Assembly: GCA_944350365.1 (NCBI GenBank)
Contig: CALVOU010000006.1
Coordinates: 1 to 43,683, forward strand
Length of the DNA: 43,683 nucleotides
Source: an uncultured Bacilli bacterium
GTDB lineage: Bacteria > Bacillota_I > Bacilli_A > RF39 > UBA660
Direction of reading: 5' to 3'
In this document: positions 33,244-43,616 of the stretch, one piece after another
Layout: each line of letters starts with the position of its first letter
Position numbering within the stretch: position 1 is the stretch's first letter
Made by a program: the position numbers and the translations under genes
The notes under the pieces: model-generated
Told to the model about the DNA's origin: nothing
Databases searched by the model: none
The model's input: only the letters and a program-made list of their open reading frames with translations

Positions 33244-34267
33244 GAAAATAATAGTTATATTAATAGTAGCCATTATTTTGTTGAATGGTTGCGCTTTAAA
33301 GGAAAGTAGTAATGTACTCAACGTGTTAAATTGGTCTTCTTATATTCCAGATTCGGTGATTCGTGATTTTGAAGAAGAAACGGGAATTATTGTGAATTAT
33401 GGAACTTATTCTTCAAACGAGGAGTGTTTAGCTAAAGTTCAATCCGCTAAAGAGGGAACTTATGATTTGATTTTTCCTAGTGATTATATGATCGAGTTGA
33501 TGATTAAACGAGATTTAATTCAAAAAATGGATTTATCACAGTTAACCAATTTAGGAAATATTAATCCCAATTATTTAGGTTTATCTTATGATAAAAATAA
33601 TGATTATAGTGTTCCCTTTATTGCTGCCTCTGTCGTGATTGCGGTAAATCGTGATTTGGTGACCGATGAAATTACCACTTATCAAGATTTACTTTCTAAA
33701 GATTATCGCAATAATATTGTGATGTTGGATGATCAAAGGATTGTAATTGGGATGGCTCTTCTAGCTTTAGGATATGATATGAATGAGACCGATCCAGTTA
33801 AGTTAGAAGAAGCAAAAGATTGGTTATTAGAATTAAAACCAAATATTAAAGCGTATGATAGTGACAGCCCTAAGACATTTTTGATTTCTAAGGAGACGGC
33901 TCTCGGGGTAATCTGGAATGCAGAGGCAGCTTTAGCTGTTCAAGAGAACCCGAATATTGAAATTATTATTCCTGAAGAGGGATTTGCGGTTAGTATCGAT
34001 AATTTTGCGATCCCTAAGAATGCTAAGCATGTAGAGAATGCTTATCGATTTATCGATTATATTTTACGTGACGATGTCATGGTAAAAATTATTGAGGATT
34101 ATCCGTATAAGAATGTAAATAAAAAAGCAGAAGCTTCTTTACCAGAATCCTATTTAAAGAATCATGCAGCGAATATTGATGATGCTGTTTTTCATAGAGG
34201 TTCCTTTGTCGAAAATATCGGCGAAGACATTGTCCATTACGACAAGCTGTGGGCAGAGATCAAGTAG
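33236..34267 (+). CDS. potD: Polyamine-binding lipoprotein PotD
   Basis: The 343-residue protein starts with a lipoprotein signal: basic MNKK, a hydrophobic stretch and the lipobox LLNGC (Cys about 19). The mature part has the PotD/PotF pattern, LNWSSYIPDSVIRDFEEETG near the start and later the periplasmic-binding fold. It would be fixed to the outer membrane face and hand a polyamine to PotBC. I chose the ATG at 33236, which overlaps the end of potC and is preceded by GGAAAGG. The ligand (spermidine, putrescine or agmatine) cannot be read from sequence alone; the agmatine genes downstream make agmatine or putrescine attractive. Confidence 0.9.
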   Translation: MNKKIIVILIVAIILLNGCALKESSNVLNVLNWSSYIPDSVIRDFEEETGIIVNYGTYSSNEECLAKVQSAKEGTYDLIFPSDYMIELMIKRDLIQKMDLSQLTNLGNINPNYLGLSYDKNNDYSVPFIAASVVIAVNRDLVTDEITTYQDLLSKDYRNNIVMLDDQRIVIGMALLALGYDMNETDPVKLEEAKDWLLELKPNIKAYDSDSPKTFLISKETALGVIWNAEAALAVQENPNIEIIIPEEGFAVSIDNFAIPKNAKHVENAYRFIDYILRDDVMVKIIEDYPYKNVNKKAEASLPESYLKNHAANIDDAVFHRGSFVENIGEDIVHYDKLWAEIK

Positions 34268-34300
34268 AAGTTGTATGAGAAAAAGAAATGGAGGAAAAAA

Positions 34301-35281
34301 ATGAGAGTAAAAGATTTTATTGACACCCAAGATTTTACAAAAGAAGAACTTCTTGATATCTTGAATTTAGGAATTGAAATCAAGAAGTACATTAAGGCAG
34401 GACATCCACTTAATGTCTTGTATCACAAAACATTAGGGATGATCTTCGAGCAATCCTCAACGAGAACGAGAGTTTCTTTTGAAACAGCGATGACTCAGTT
34501 GGGTGGACATGCTCAATACTTAGCACCTGGACAAATTCAACTAGGCGCTCATGAAAGTTTAGGGGATACTGCTAAAGTGTTGTCTAGATTAGTCGATATT
34601 TTGATGGCACGTGTTCAAAAACATGAAAGTGTTGATCAATTAGCTAAGTATTCTGATATTCCTGTGATTAATGGGATGAGTGATTATAACCATCCAACTC
34701 AAGAGATGGGAGATATTACGACCATTATGGAACATATGCCTGAAGGGAAAAGATTTGAAGACTTAAAAATTGTTTTTGTCGGAGATGCGACTCAAGTATG
34801 TGCTTCTTTGATGATGATCGTTACTCATTTAGGAGGACACTTTGTTCATTTTGGACCTAAGGGATTCCAACTTAGAGATGAACATATTAAAATTGCGGAA
34901 GAAAACTGCAGAAAATCAGGTGGTACCTTCTTAATTACCGATGATGAAGAGGAAGCATTGAAAGATGCTGACTTCATATATACAGATGTCTGGTATGGCT
35001 TGTATGAAAAAGAACTATCTAAAGAAGAAAGAATGGCAATCTTTTATCCAAAATATCAAGTCGATATGGATATGATTAAGAAAGCTAGTCCTCATGTAAA
35101 ATTCATGCATTGTCTACCAGCTTCGAGAGGAGAGGAAGTGACAGATGAAGTAATTGATTCCGAATATTCTATCGTCTTTGATGAAGCAGAAAATCGTTTG
35201 ACAGCAATGCGAGCACTATTAGTATATTTTATGGGGAAAATGGATGAAACCTTGAGTATTATTAAAAAAAGTGAGGAGTAA
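34301..35281 (+). CDS. ptcA: Putrescine carbamoyltransferase
   Basis: The enzyme splits carbamoylputrescine with phosphate into putrescine and carbamoyl phosphate. The 326-residue protein has the transcarbamylase motifs SSTRTRVSF (carbamoyl phosphate binding, residues 52-60), HPTQEMGD and MHCLPA (Cys about 271). These are shared with ornithine carbamoyltransferase, so the assignment to putrescine comes mostly from the aguD-aguA-arcC context, which is the agmatine deiminase pathway. GGAGG precedes the ATG at 34301. A longer reading frame starts at 34271 but has no ribosome binding site. It follows potD by 33 bases, so it likely shares the transcript. Confidence 0.88.
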   Translation: MRVKDFIDTQDFTKEELLDILNLGIEIKKYIKAGHPLNVLYHKTLGMIFEQSSTRTRVSFETAMTQLGGHAQYLAPGQIQLGAHESLGDTAKVLSRLVDILMARVQKHESVDQLAKYSDIPVINGMSDYNHPTQEMGDITTIMEHMPEGKRFEDLKIVFVGDATQVCASLMMIVTHLGGHFVHFGPKGFQLRDEHIKIAEENCRKSGGTFLITDDEEEALKDADFIYTDVWYGLYEKELSKEERMAIFYPKYQVDMDMIKKASPHVKFMHCLPASRGEEVTDEVIDSEYSIVFDEAENRLTAMRALLVYFMGKMDETLSIIKKSEE

Positions 35282-35284
35282 AAA

Positions 35285-36700
35285 ATGGAAAACGAGAAAA
35301 AAACGAAGAAAAAGTTTAGACTGTTTGACGCTATTTTAGCTACGGTTTGTATTACACTAGTAGCTGAGAGTGTTGCGCCAACTGCAGCGATAGGAAATAG
35401 CCAATATTTTTGGTGGTTATTCTTAATTATTGCTTTTTGTTTACCTTATGGTTTAATTTCAGCTGAACTTGGTAGTACTTTTCAAAGTGAAGGTGGAATG
35501 TATGACTGGGTAAAAAAAGCATTTGGTAAAAAATGGGCAGCGAGAGTGGCTTGGAATTATTGGATTAACTTTCCACTATGGATTGCATCCTTAGCGGTAG
35601 CGGTTACTGATGTTGTAGCTGGTATTTTCGATATTGAATTATCGATTGTCTGGTTACTTATCTTACAACTTGGTTATACTTGGATTGTATCATTACTTGG
35701 TACACAAAGAATTGGTGAAAGTAAATGGATTGTAAATATCGGAACATTCTGTAAGATTCTATTTATGGTATCTTTAGGATTACTTGGTATTTATGTATTC
35801 TTAAAAACAGGAAAAAGTGCTAATCCAATTCACAGTGTAGCGGATTTATTACCATCTCTTGATTTAGCAGGATTATCTTTCATCTCAGTGATTATCTTTA
35901 ATTTCTTAGGATTTGAAGTTGTGGCAACTTTTGCCGATGATATGGAAAATCCGAAAAAAGAAATTCCTAAAGCCTTGATTATCGGTGGAGCTTTAATGGC
36001 ATTATTCTATATTTTGCCAGCTACTGGTATCAATATTGCGATGAGTTTGGAAGAAGCTGAAGCTTCTGGTATCACCGAAAGTTTTATGATTTTACTTACT
36101 GATCTTGGGGTTAATGCTGACTTAGTTCGCGGAATTGTTATCGTAGTTGGACTTATGTTTATCTATACAATGATTGCCAACATTGTCTCTTGGTCATTTG
36201 GTGTTAATTCAGTAGCTAAATATTCTGCTGATGACGGTGGACTTCCAAAAGTATTTTCTAAAACGAATAAAGCAGGCGTTCCTTATATGGCCTCAATCAT
36301 TAATGGTATCGTTGCTTCTGTTATCGTAATTGCTGGTATCGTTTTGGGTGAAGTTAGTGAATCAGCTTCTAACTTATTCTGGACGTTCTTTAGTTTCAGT
36401 TTAGTTACTTTGTTAATCAGTTATATCCCATTATTCCCAGCTTTCTTAAAGCTTAGAAAAACCGATAAAACCAAAAGAGCTTATAAAGTTCCAGGAAATA
36501 ATTTTGTTCTTAATTTAATGACTTGGGTACCATTAGTATTATTGGTTTTAGGTGTTGTCTTTACTTTATTTGTTGATTTCTCAATGGAATCTATTATGGC
36601 GAATATGCCATTAATTATCGGGGTTGTGGTATCGTTTATTATTGAAGAAATTCTTGTTTGTTTTGTAAAGGAGGATAAGAAACGTGAAGAAGTTAAATAG
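35285..36700 (+). CDS. aguD: Agmatine/putrescine antiporter
   Basis: The 471-residue protein is an APC-superfamily amino acid/polyamine exchanger with about 12 membrane helices. [18 protein letters not shown] lies in the first helices, and [22 protein letters not shown] in a middle loop is typical of the APC family. Between ptcA and aguA it fits AguD, which takes in agmatine in exchange for putrescine. The start follows the ptcA stop by 3 bases, with GAGGAG inside the end of ptcA. The specificity is set by context, since glutamate/GABA and other exchangers look alike. Confidence 0.88.
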   Translation: MENEKKTKKKFRLFDAILATVCITLVAESVAPTAAIGNSQYFWWLFLIIAFCLPYGLISAELGSTFQSEGGMYDWVKKAFGKKWAARVAWNYWINFPLWIASLAVAVTDVVAGIFDIELSIVWLLILQLGYTWIVSLLGTQRIGESKWIVNIGTFCKILFMVSLGLLGIYVFLKTGKSANPIHSVADLLPSLDLAGLSFISVIIFNFLGFEVVATFADDMENPKKEIPKALIIGGALMALFYILPATGINIAMSLEEAEASGITESFMILLTDLGVNADLVRGIVIVVGLMFIYTMIANIVSWSFGVNSVAKYSADDGGLPKVFSKTNKAGVPYMASIINGIVASVIVIAGIVLGEVSESASNLFWTFFSFSLVTLLISYIPLFPAFLKLRKTDKTKRAYKVPGNNFVLNLMTWVPLVLLVLGVVFTLFVDFSMESIMANMPLIIGVVVSFIIEEILVCFVKEDKKREEVK

Positions 36701-37784
36701 TACGCCAAAACAAGATGGATTTAGAATGCCAGGTGAATTCGAGCCACATCGTGGGACATATATTATATGGCCTGAACGTCCAGATAATTGGCGAAATGGG
36801 GCAAAACCTGCCCAAAAAGTATTTACTCAAGTAGCAAATACGATTGGTAAATACGAACCGGTAACGGTGATTGTCAGTGATAGTCAATATCAAAATGCTA
36901 GACATATGTTGAACGATTATGTTCGTGTAGTAGAAATGAGTAACGATGATTCTTGGGTTCGTGATTGTGGAGCGACGTTTGTTGTGAATGATCAAGGAGA
37001 ACTTCGTGGTGTCGATTGGTCATTTAATGCTTGGGGAGGTCTTGTAGATGGATTATATTTCCCTTGGGATAAGGATGATCGTATCGCTTCTAAAATGTGT
37101 GAATTAGAAGGGGCTAATCGTTATCGTTTAGATGATTTTGTTTTAGAAGGTGGTTCTATTCATGTCGATGGAGAAGGTACTTTAATGGTAACCGAAGAGT
37201 GTCTATTATCGGCTGGAAGAAATCCACAACTAACTAAAGAGGAAATCGAAAAAGTATTGTGTGAATATTTGAATGTTGAAAAGGTATTATGGATTAAAGA
37301 AGGTATTTATAACGACGAAACAAATGGTCATGTCGATAATATGTGTAACTTCGTTCGTCCAGGTGTTGTTGCTCTTGCTTGGACCGATGATGAAAATGAT
37401 CCTCAATATAAGCGTAGTCATGAAGCTTATGAATATTTGTCGAATGAAGTAGATGCTAAGGGAAGAAAATTAGAAATTCATAAAATCTTAACACCAACTC
37501 CTGTTTTAATTACGAAGGAGGAAAGTGAAGGGGTAGACGCAGTAGATGGAACGCTTCCTCGTGAAGAAGGAGATCGACTAGCGGCATCTTATGTCAATTA
37601 TTATACAGGTAATGGTTTCGTTGCTGTTCCAGTATTTGGAGATCCTCATGATGAATTAGCCATTAAACAATTACAGGAATTATATCCTGATCGTGTAATC
37701 GAGCCAATTTATGCTAGAGAAATTTTACTAGGTGGCGGTAATATTCACTGTATTACTCAACAAGTTCCAGAAACTAGAAAATGA
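36684..37784 (+). CDS. aguA: Agmatine deiminase
   Basis: The enzyme turns agmatine into N-carbamoylputrescine and ammonia. The 366-residue protein has the guanidino-modifying fold signatures: [57 protein letters not shown] and the catalytic [11 protein letters not shown] (Cys about 356). I chose the GTG at 36684, nine bases after GGAGG and inside the end of aguD; the next in-frame ATG (36726) would lose conserved sequence. Its stop overlaps the arcC ATG in ATGA. This is the defining gene of the pathway in this operon. Confidence 0.96.
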   Translation: MKKLNSTPKQDGFRMPGEFEPHRGTYIIWPERPDNWRNGAKPAQKVFTQVANTIGKYEPVTVIVSDSQYQNARHMLNDYVRVVEMSNDDSWVRDCGATFVVNDQGELRGVDWSFNAWGGLVDGLYFPWDKDDRIASKMCELEGANRYRLDDFVLEGGSIHVDGEGTLMVTEECLLSAGRNPQLTKEEIEKVLCEYLNVEKVLWIKEGIYNDETNGHVDNMCNFVRPGVVALAWTDDENDPQYKRSHEAYEYLSNEVDAKGRKLEIHKILTPTPVLITKEESEGVDAVDGTLPREEGDRLAASYVNYYTGNGFVAVPVFGDPHDELAIKQLQELYPDRVIEPIYAREILLGGGNIHCITQQVPETRK

Positions 37785-38701
37785 GAATTGTCATCGCTTT
37801 GGGTGGTAATGCCTTAGGGAATAATCCTAAGGAACAACAAAGCTTAATTAAAAAGGCAGTAAAAAACATTGTCCCTCTGATTAAGGATGGACATGAGATT
37901 ATTATCAGTCATGGAAATGGACCACAGGTAGGGGTTATCAATTTAGCTTTTGAGGATTCTTATCAGAATGAAGATATCCCCTATATGCCATTTCCCGAGT
38001 GTACAGCGATGTCGCAAGGTTATATTGGCTATCATATTCAAAAAGGATTGCGTGATGTGTTAGAGGATGAAGGAATCGAAAAGAGTATTGTCACGTTGGT
38101 TACTCAAGTCGTAGTCGATCGTTATGATCCATCATTTAAGAATCCCACTAAACCAGTTGGGCCATTCTACAGTAAACGCTTAGCGGAAAAAATGATGGAA
38201 GCAACGGGAGAAATCTACGTTGAAGATGCTGGACGTGGTTATCGTAAAGTAGTTGCTTCTCCTAAACCGTTAGAAATTGTCGAAATTGATACGATTAGAA
38301 CGTTAGTTGAAAAGGGAAGTATCGTGATTGCTGCCGGTGGTGGCGGTATTCCGATCTTTAAACAGAATGAGGCAAAGGGCGCTAACGCTGTTGTTGATAA
38401 AGATGCGGCTAGCTCGTTGATGGCAGTCAATTTAAATGCAGATATGTTGGTTATTTTGACTAATGTTGAACAAGCTGAACTTTTCTATGGTACAGAAAAT
38501 GCTAGAAAATTAGGAGAAATTTCTGTCGAAGAAGCGAAGTCTTATATTGCTGCTGGACATTTTGCAAAAGGAAGTATGCTTCCGAAAGTTCAAGCGGCTG
38601 TTGACTTTGTCGAAAAGACGAATCATCGGGCAATTATCACGTCACTTACGAATTTATCTAACGCTATCCAAGGAATTCGGGCAACGATTATTAAGAATTA
38701 A
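37781..38701 (+). CDS. arcC: Carbamate kinase
   Basis: The 306-residue protein has the amino-acid-kinase fold with ALGGNALG at the start, SHGNGPQVG, and later [10 protein letters not shown] and VVDKDAAS, as in ArcC. It makes ATP from ADP and carbamoyl phosphate, releasing ammonia and CO2, which is the energy-yielding last step of the agmatine route. Its ATG overlaps aguA by 4 bases. It is the last gene of the operon, and its stop codon lies in the left arm of a strong terminator. Confidence 0.95.
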   Translation: MRIVIALGGNALGNNPKEQQSLIKKAVKNIVPLIKDGHEIIISHGNGPQVGVINLAFEDSYQNEDIPYMPFPECTAMSQGYIGYHIQKGLRDVLEDEGIEKSIVTLVTQVVVDRYDPSFKNPTKPVGPFYSKRLAEKMMEATGEIYVEDAGRGYRKVVASPKPLEIVEIDTIRTLVEKGSIVIAAGGGGIPIFKQNEAKGANAVVDKDAASSLMAVNLNADMLVILTNVEQAELFYGTENARKLGEISVEEAKSYIAAGHFAKGSMLPKVQAAVDFVEKTNHRAIITSLTNLSNAIQGIRATIIKN

Positions 38702-38732
38702 AAAAAGTGTTCATTGATTTGAACACTTTTTT
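38701..38732. terminator. Bidirectional terminator between arcC and the coiled-coil gene
   Basis: A perfect 13-base stem, 38701-38713 with 38720-38732, has A and T runs on the two sides. It ends both converging transcripts, and the stop codon of each gene overlaps it. Confidence 0.9.
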
Positions 38733-40398
38733 ATGCGGTTAGATTTTCGTATCGTTTTACTTTTTGATCATTTTTTTCTAGTTCTCTTGCCATTTCTTTT
38801 TGAACAAAGATGATTTTTTCTTTATTGGCGGTAAGTTCTTCTTCCATGGTAGTGATTATGGTTAATAATTCTTTATATTCTGGTAAATCTTGGTAGATAC
38901 TAAAATCATGTTCGAAATTTTTATGAATTTCTTGAATATCCACCAGGCTTTTTTCTACTAAAACGGTTACTGAACCAACATCATTTATTGCGCTTAAAAT
39001 TTCATCTTGATAGTCTTTAATATCACTTGTCAAAGTAATTTCTTTTACTTCTTTAGGTTTTAATAATTCTTTTACTATATTTGCGGCTATTATGCCTTCT
39101 ACTGCCATTAACCCCATCGATTGTTTAAATGGTTTCTTTTTTAATAAAGCCATCATCAGTAGAATCTGTGTCATTAGAGAAAGTGAACTCTTTAATCTTG
39201 TTTTAACATTTTCTGTTACGTGAACAGTTTCTGCTACTTTAGTTTGTATTTCTTCTAAGGCGAGGTTAGCTTCATCGATTAATCGCTGAAGTAAGGGGAT
39301 TGTCTTTTCGATTTCTAGACATTCTGTTTTTAATATTTCGAAGTCTTGATCACGAAGGTCTAGTTCATTTTGTTTTTCTTTTACTTGTTCTTCTAATTCA
39401 TCACGGGCTTGTTCGAAAAGAATAATTTTTTTCATGATGGACATATATTCAGGATCGTGTTTAAAGTCTTGAACTTGATCGATAATCATTTCTTTGGATG
39501 CTTGTTGTTTATAATTATCTACTAGATAAGTTAAGTAGTCATCATGTAATTCATAGATATTTTCTAAATCTACAGTATCAACGAGAATTTCTAATTCCCG
39601 TTTGATTTGTTCTAATTGATCTAGTAGTTTTTCTATTTCTTGTGATAGGTATTTTGCATCTTCACTGTATTGAACTTCTTTTACTTCTTTTTCTAATAAA
39701 TAGTATTCAGCGAATAATTTATCTAATTGATATTGATTTTCTTTGATTAAATTTTCTAATTCTTGGATCACTTTTAGTTCCCAAAGAGGATTTTCATCTT
39801 GGGGTAAAGAGGTTTCTTGAACAGTAGGGGAAGTATTTTTTTCTTCGTAAAAATCGTTTTCTAGTGGTTCTGTGTCTTCTTTAGATGGTATGCCTGCTTT
39901 TCTTTTTTTTCTTTGGATGTTTTCTTTTTGTTTCTCTTCATGATTTATATTTTGTTCTTTTATTTCTTCTTTTTGTTTTGTAATCTCAACTGGCTTGCTT
40001 TTTTCTGGTTCTTTTTGAGTATTATTTATACCGTTTATATTTTTTCTTTTTAGATTTTCTTTTTTATTTTCCAGAGACACTTGGTTATTGACTGTTTTTG
40101 GTGAAGAGCTTGCCTTTGTTAACTCTTCTTTTGGTGATGCTTGTTTTTCTTTCTTTTTATCTTCTGGAACGGGTGCGATTCCCGCTTTTTTTCTTCTTTG
40201 GGGTGGTTGTTTTCCTTGCTCTTTTTTAGGTGAGTTGTTGGCAATGAGCTGTTTTTCTTTTTCTTGTTTTTCCTTTTTCTCAGCTAACAATTTTTCTTCT
40301 ATTTCCTGTTCGGATAATTTTCTTTTCTTTTGTTTGTTTTTCTTCGTTTGTATTAGATCTTTTTTCCCGCCTTTAGCGCCTTTTCCTTCATCAAACAT
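38731..40398 (-). CDS. Lys/Glu-rich coiled-coil protein with a C-terminal hydrophobic segment
   Basis: I recognise no family. The 555-residue protein has a low-complexity, highly charged first third (1-200) rich in K, E and Q, where the short phrase KRKAGIP or KKAGIAP recurs (about 70 and 165). A long coiled coil follows at about 205-400, then a hydrophobic stretch (about 412-450, including ILLMMALLKKKP and GIIAANIVKEL) that may be membrane-associated, and another helical end. Such layout suits a scaffold or filament-like cell-envelope protein. GAGGG precedes the ATG and a good promoter lies at 40425-40454. The tail shares a terminator with arcC but transcription is opposite, so it is not part of the agmatine operon. 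Confidence 0.75.
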   Translation of the reverse strand: MFDEGKGAKGGKKDLIQTKKNKQKKRKLSEQEIEEKLLAEKKEKQEKEKQLIANNSPKKEQGKQPPQRRKKAGIAPVPEDKKKEKQASPKEELTKASSSPKTVNNQVSLENKKENLKRKNINGINNTQKEPEKSKPVEITKQKEEIKEQNINHEEKQKENIQRKKRKAGIPSKEDTEPLENDFYEEKNTSPTVQETSLPQDENPLWELKVIQELENLIKENQYQLDKLFAEYYLLEKEVKEVQYSEDAKYLSQEIEKLLDQLEQIKRELEILVDTVDLENIYELHDDYLTYLVDNYKQQASKEMIIDQVQDFKHDPEYMSIMKKIILFEQARDELEEQVKEKQNELDLRDQDFEILKTECLEIEKTIPLLQRLIDEANLALEEIQTKVAETVHVTENVKTRLKSSLSLMTQILLMMALLKKKPFKQSMGLMAVEGIIAANIVKELLKPKEVKEITLTSDIKDYQDEILSAINDVGSVTVLVEKSLVDIQEIHKNFEHDFSIYQDLPEYKELLTIITTMEEELTANKEKIIFVQKEMARELEKNDQKVKRYENLTA

Positions 40399-40424
40399 AG
40401 AATTCCCTCTTTTTTTCTTACTGT

Positions 40425-40454
40425 ATTATACTCGTTTTTTTAGTAATCTGTAAA
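40425..40454 (-). promoter_or_regulatory. Promoter of the coiled-coil gene
   Basis: On the minus strand TTTACA (40454-40449) and TATAAT (40430-40425) are 18 bases apart. The -35 differs from consensus by one base and the -10 is perfect. Confidence 0.75.
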
Positions 40455-40694
40455 TATTTTCTTGAGATTAATTTACGAATAAATCTCTTTTATATTTCCA
40501 ACTTACTGTTTGTTTTGCACTTACTATTATAATGAGATAACAAAAATACCACAATTTTATCTTTTTTTTGTTTTGACTGTAAATTTTAATAATACAATAA
40601 CATTTTATAAAAAGAACTTTAACACTAGAAATAACCTGTAATAGATTGTATAATGAAAGAAGTTAAGTAAAAAAATAGAAGTAGGAGAATAGGA
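40455..40694 (+). promoter_or_regulatory. Divergent intergenic region with a -10 box for the surface protein gene
   Basis: These bases are strongly AT-rich. TATAAT at 40649-40654 is a perfect -10 for the gene at 40695, but its -35 region (40626-40631) is poor. AGGAG lies 9 bases before the ATG. A GAGATT/AATCTC hairpin near 40465-40488 is weak. Nothing else is seen. Confidence 0.4.
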
Positions 40695-42203
40695 ATGAAA
40701 AAGACAATCTATATTAGTTTAATGATTATAGCGACAGTTTTTGTAGTGGGTGGATTAAGTTATGCTTATTTTACAGCAATTGCTACTTCTGATGAACAAG
40801 TGACAGAAAGTGGGACATTAAGATTAACTTATTTGACAGGACAAGATATTACTTTAGAAAATGTTTTTCCAAGTAATGAAGAGAATGCTGGTATTCATCA
40901 ATTTGCGATAGAAAATACCGGAACATTAGAAGCCATTTATTATTTATATTTGGACGATATTATCTTACAAAAAAATAAAGAAGTTGTTCAAAGTGAAAAT
41001 TTAAAATGGAAATTGTATAAAGCAGACGAAGGTTATGCTCAACGGGAGGAAATAATCAGTGGGACTTTTAACGAGAAAGTGACTACGATTGAATTAGATA
41101 CTGAAATAATTATTCAACCGAAAGAGAAACAATATTATATTTTGAAAGTGTGGTTACAAGAAACTGGTAAAGAGCAAAATGAAGATCAAGGATTGGAATT
41201 TGGTGCGAAAGTAGAAGCGACTACTGAAAGAAAGGCAATTAGTAGAAGATTAGTTGATGTAATCAAAAAAGAAGCAGTAATGGATAATATCGCTAGTACT
41301 TATGTAACCAGTCCTACTGGAATAGATTTTAGTCAAATTTCAAGTGATACGAATGGGAAAGGGTTATATATTTTACATGGAACAGAGAATGATGAATATC
41401 CGATTATGTATTATCGTGGAGCAGTAGTGAACAATAATGTAAAATTTGCGAATTTTTGCTGGAAGATCGTGAGAACAACAGATACTGGTGGAATAAAATT
41501 AATTTATAATGGGGCACCTGATGAACAGGGACAATGTACAGCAACTGAAAGTTCTACTATGATAGGAAACAGTGCTTTTAACACTAATTCTTCCGATAAT
41601 ACCCATGTAGGATATATGTACGGAACTGCAGGATCGAGTAGTTATAGTGAAACCCATAAAAATACTAATAACTCAGCTATTAAAGTGGTAATTGATGAAT
41701 GGTATAGTCAAAATATGATTGAATATACAAATGAGCTAGAAGATATTGTGTGGTGTAATGATAGAAGTATTTCTTCTGGCAGTGGGATTGGAATTATAGA
41801 GACGTATTACGGTGCCTATAATAGATTAATTGCCAATAAAATGCCAACTCTAGAATGTGTAAATGAAAATGATCGTTTTACGGTAAGTGAAGAAAATGGG
41901 AATGGCGCCTTAACTTATCCAATGGCATTATTAAGTGGGGATGAAGTAGTATATGCAGGTGGGGTGTATGGTATGAAGAATACGGATTATTACTTGTGGA
42001 ATAATCAATACTGGTGGGCTATGACACCTGATCGTTTTGGACGATCAGTAGCTGATGAATTTCTTATTTATGCTGAAGGCTATTCAGGAACTAACATGGT
42101 TCATCTTAGTTATGGTGTTCGCCCTGCTATATCTCTCAAAGAAGGGATTAAAGTAATCTATGGTGGGGATGGAACGAAAGAAAATCCATATGTGGTTGAA
42201 TAG
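40695..42203 (+). CDS. Exported surface protein with TasA/camelysin-like start
   Basis: The 502-residue protein begins with a signal/membrane helix (4-24) followed by YAYFTAIATSDEQV, the pattern of SipW-dependent TasA and camelysin-like exported proteins. Residues about 30-165 look like a beta-sandwich (SGTLRLTYLTG, FAIENTGTLEAIYYLYLDD). Residues about 200-502 form a second domain with WCNDRSI, NGALTYPMALLSGDEVVYAGG, YWWAMTPD, YGVRPAISLK and GDGTKENPYVVE. This second domain is familiar from surface proteins of gut Firmicutes, but I know no function for it; ligand or matrix binding is a guess. No sipW-like peptidase is in the window. The following gene, 28 bases away, probably shares the transcript. 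Confidence 0.75.
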   Translation: MKKTIYISLMIIATVFVVGGLSYAYFTAIATSDEQVTESGTLRLTYLTGQDITLENVFPSNEENAGIHQFAIENTGTLEAIYYLYLDDIILQKNKEVVQSENLKWKLYKADEGYAQREEIISGTFNEKVTTIELDTEIIIQPKEKQYYILKVWLQETGKEQNEDQGLEFGAKVEATTERKAISRRLVDVIKKEAVMDNIASTYVTSPTGIDFSQISSDTNGKGLYILHGTENDEYPIMYYRGAVVNNNVKFANFCWKIVRTTDTGGIKLIYNGAPDEQGQCTATESSTMIGNSAFNTNSSDNTHVGYMYGTAGSSSYSETHKNTNNSAIKVVIDEWYSQNMIEYTNELEDIVWCNDRSISSGSGIGIIETYYGAYNRLIANKMPTLECVNENDRFTVSEENGNGALTYPMALLSGDEVVYAGGVYGMKNTDYYLWNNQYWWAMTPDRFGRSVADEFLIYAEGYSGTNMVHLSYGVRPAISLKEGIKVIYGGDGTKENPYVVE

Positions 42204-42231
42204 TTAGTTAAAGTATAATGGTGGAGGTTCT

Positions 42232-43587
42232 ATGAAAAGAGTTAAACATATAAAAATAATTAATATTATCATTATCTTTATTTTAATTTCCTTTCTTTTT
42301 TTTGTTCATCCTTCTTTTTCTTATTTTAAATTAACGAAAGAAAATACAAATGCTATTGTTTTAGAAGCAGTAGAATTAAACTATACCATTACTTCTTCTA
42401 CATCAACCAATAATCAAATGATTATTCCAAGAAATAGTATTCAAAAAATTGTAATTGATTTGGTAAGTGATAATAGTCGCGAAACAGAATATGAAATGTA
42501 TTACCAAATTTTAAGCTCTTTAACAGAAGAAGAAAAAGAAAATATTACAGTAAACTGTATTGAAAATGAAAGCAAGAATTTGCCAATTGGTATCATCCGA
42601 GCAGCAGAATTAAAAGAAATAGTAATTATCGTAGAGAATCAAAATACAGTCGAGGTAATACTAGAAATAGGTTGTCAAGGAGGATTAGTAGGAAGAGAAC
42701 TAGTATTAAAGCAAGGCGAATCAATTCCTGTTGTTACGAATTTTGCTTATACTGGGGCGGAGCAAGTGTTTATTGCAAATAAGACTGGAAAATATAAACT
42801 GGAAGTCTGGGGAGCTCAAGGTGGTGGACACTATACCTATAGTTCAAAAAGTTGTTTTGGTGGCTATGGTGCTTATTCTACTGGGATTATAACGTTAAAT
42901 GAAGGCGACATCTTATATATTAATGTAGGTGGGCAAGGTTTAACTGGAACTGCTACTGATCAAGAGTATTTGGGTGGATATAATGGTGGTGGTAACAGTA
43001 AATATAATACTGATCCCAATTCTTATGGTGGTTCTGGAGGAGGAGCCACACATATCGCAACAGAATCTGGGATTTTATCTACTTTAAAAGATAAACAGAA
43101 TTCCATTTTAATAGTTGCTAGTGGCGGTGGAGGAGCAGGAACTAATGTAGCGGTTGATTGCGCTTCTGGTGGTGCCGGTGGAGGGATATCCGGAAATGAT
43201 GCTACTTCCCATAAAAGTAGTTCGGGGCAAAATTATTATTATGGATTGGGAGCTACACAAACAGAAGGAGGAAGTTGCTATGTCCATATTAGCAGTTCGA
43301 TGGCGTACTGTCATCAAGGAATGTTTGGTAGCGGAGGATCAGCTTTGTATGGTGGTGCCGGAGGTGGTTTATATGGTGGAGGAGCGATGACGTATTCTGG
43401 AGGTGGGGGCTCTGGTTATATAGGAAATAAACTTTTGATCAATAAAGTGATGTATTGCTATAATTGTACAGAATCTACCGATGAATCAACAAAAACAATT
43501 TCCTCCACCAACATATCTGAAGAAGCAATCAGTAATTATCCTAAAATAGGTGACGGTTATGCTAGGATAACCTATTTAAATAAATAG
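42232..43587 (+). CDS. Exported protein with glycine-rich domain
   Basis: The 451-residue protein has an N-terminal hydrophobic helix (about 7-28) ending SFSYFK, again like SipW-type signals. A beta-rich region follows (about 30-165). From about 175 to the end is a glycine-rich domain: FAYTGAEQVFIANKTGKYKLEVWGAQGGG leads into GGYGAYSTG and many GGAGG-like blocks. This start resembles the Gly_rich domain (PF12810), seen also near the ectodomains of ALK/LTK receptors. GGAGG lies 5 bases before the ATG, and a terminator follows at 43591. It is likely secreted or wall-linked with the gene before it. Confidence 0.75.
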   Translation: MKRVKHIKIINIIIIFILISFLFFVHPSFSYFKLTKENTNAIVLEAVELNYTITSSTSTNNQMIIPRNSIQKIVIDLVSDNSRETEYEMYYQILSSLTEEEKENITVNCIENESKNLPIGIIRAAELKEIVIIVENQNTVEVILEIGCQGGLVGRELVLKQGESIPVVTNFAYTGAEQVFIANKTGKYKLEVWGAQGGGHYTYSSKSCFGGYGAYSTGIITLNEGDILYINVGGQGLTGTATDQEYLGGYNGGGNSKYNTDPNSYGGSGGGATHIATESGILSTLKDKQNSILIVASGGGGAGTNVAVDCASGGAGGGISGNDATSHKSSSGQNYYYGLGATQTEGGSCYVHISSSMAYCHQGMFGSGGSALYGGAGGGLYGGGAMTYSGGGGSGYIGNKLLINKVMYCYNCTESTDESTKTISSTNISEEAISNYPKIGDGYARITYLNK

Positions 43588-43590
43588 ATG

Positions 43591-43616
43591 CGAGTATTTT
43601 ATAAATACTTGTTTTC
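43591..43616 (+). terminator. Intrinsic terminator after the glycine-rich gene
   Basis: A 9-base stem with one G-T pair, 43591-43599 with 43603-43611, and a short loop is followed by TTTTC. Two AT palindromes lie further on (about 43645-43660 and 43663-43676) with no clear role. Confidence 0.7.

Noticed and set aside
34271-34300. Longer start for putrescine carbamoyltransferase
   Set aside because: The added residues are basic and unlike the family start, and the GGAGG lies directly before the ATG at 34301.
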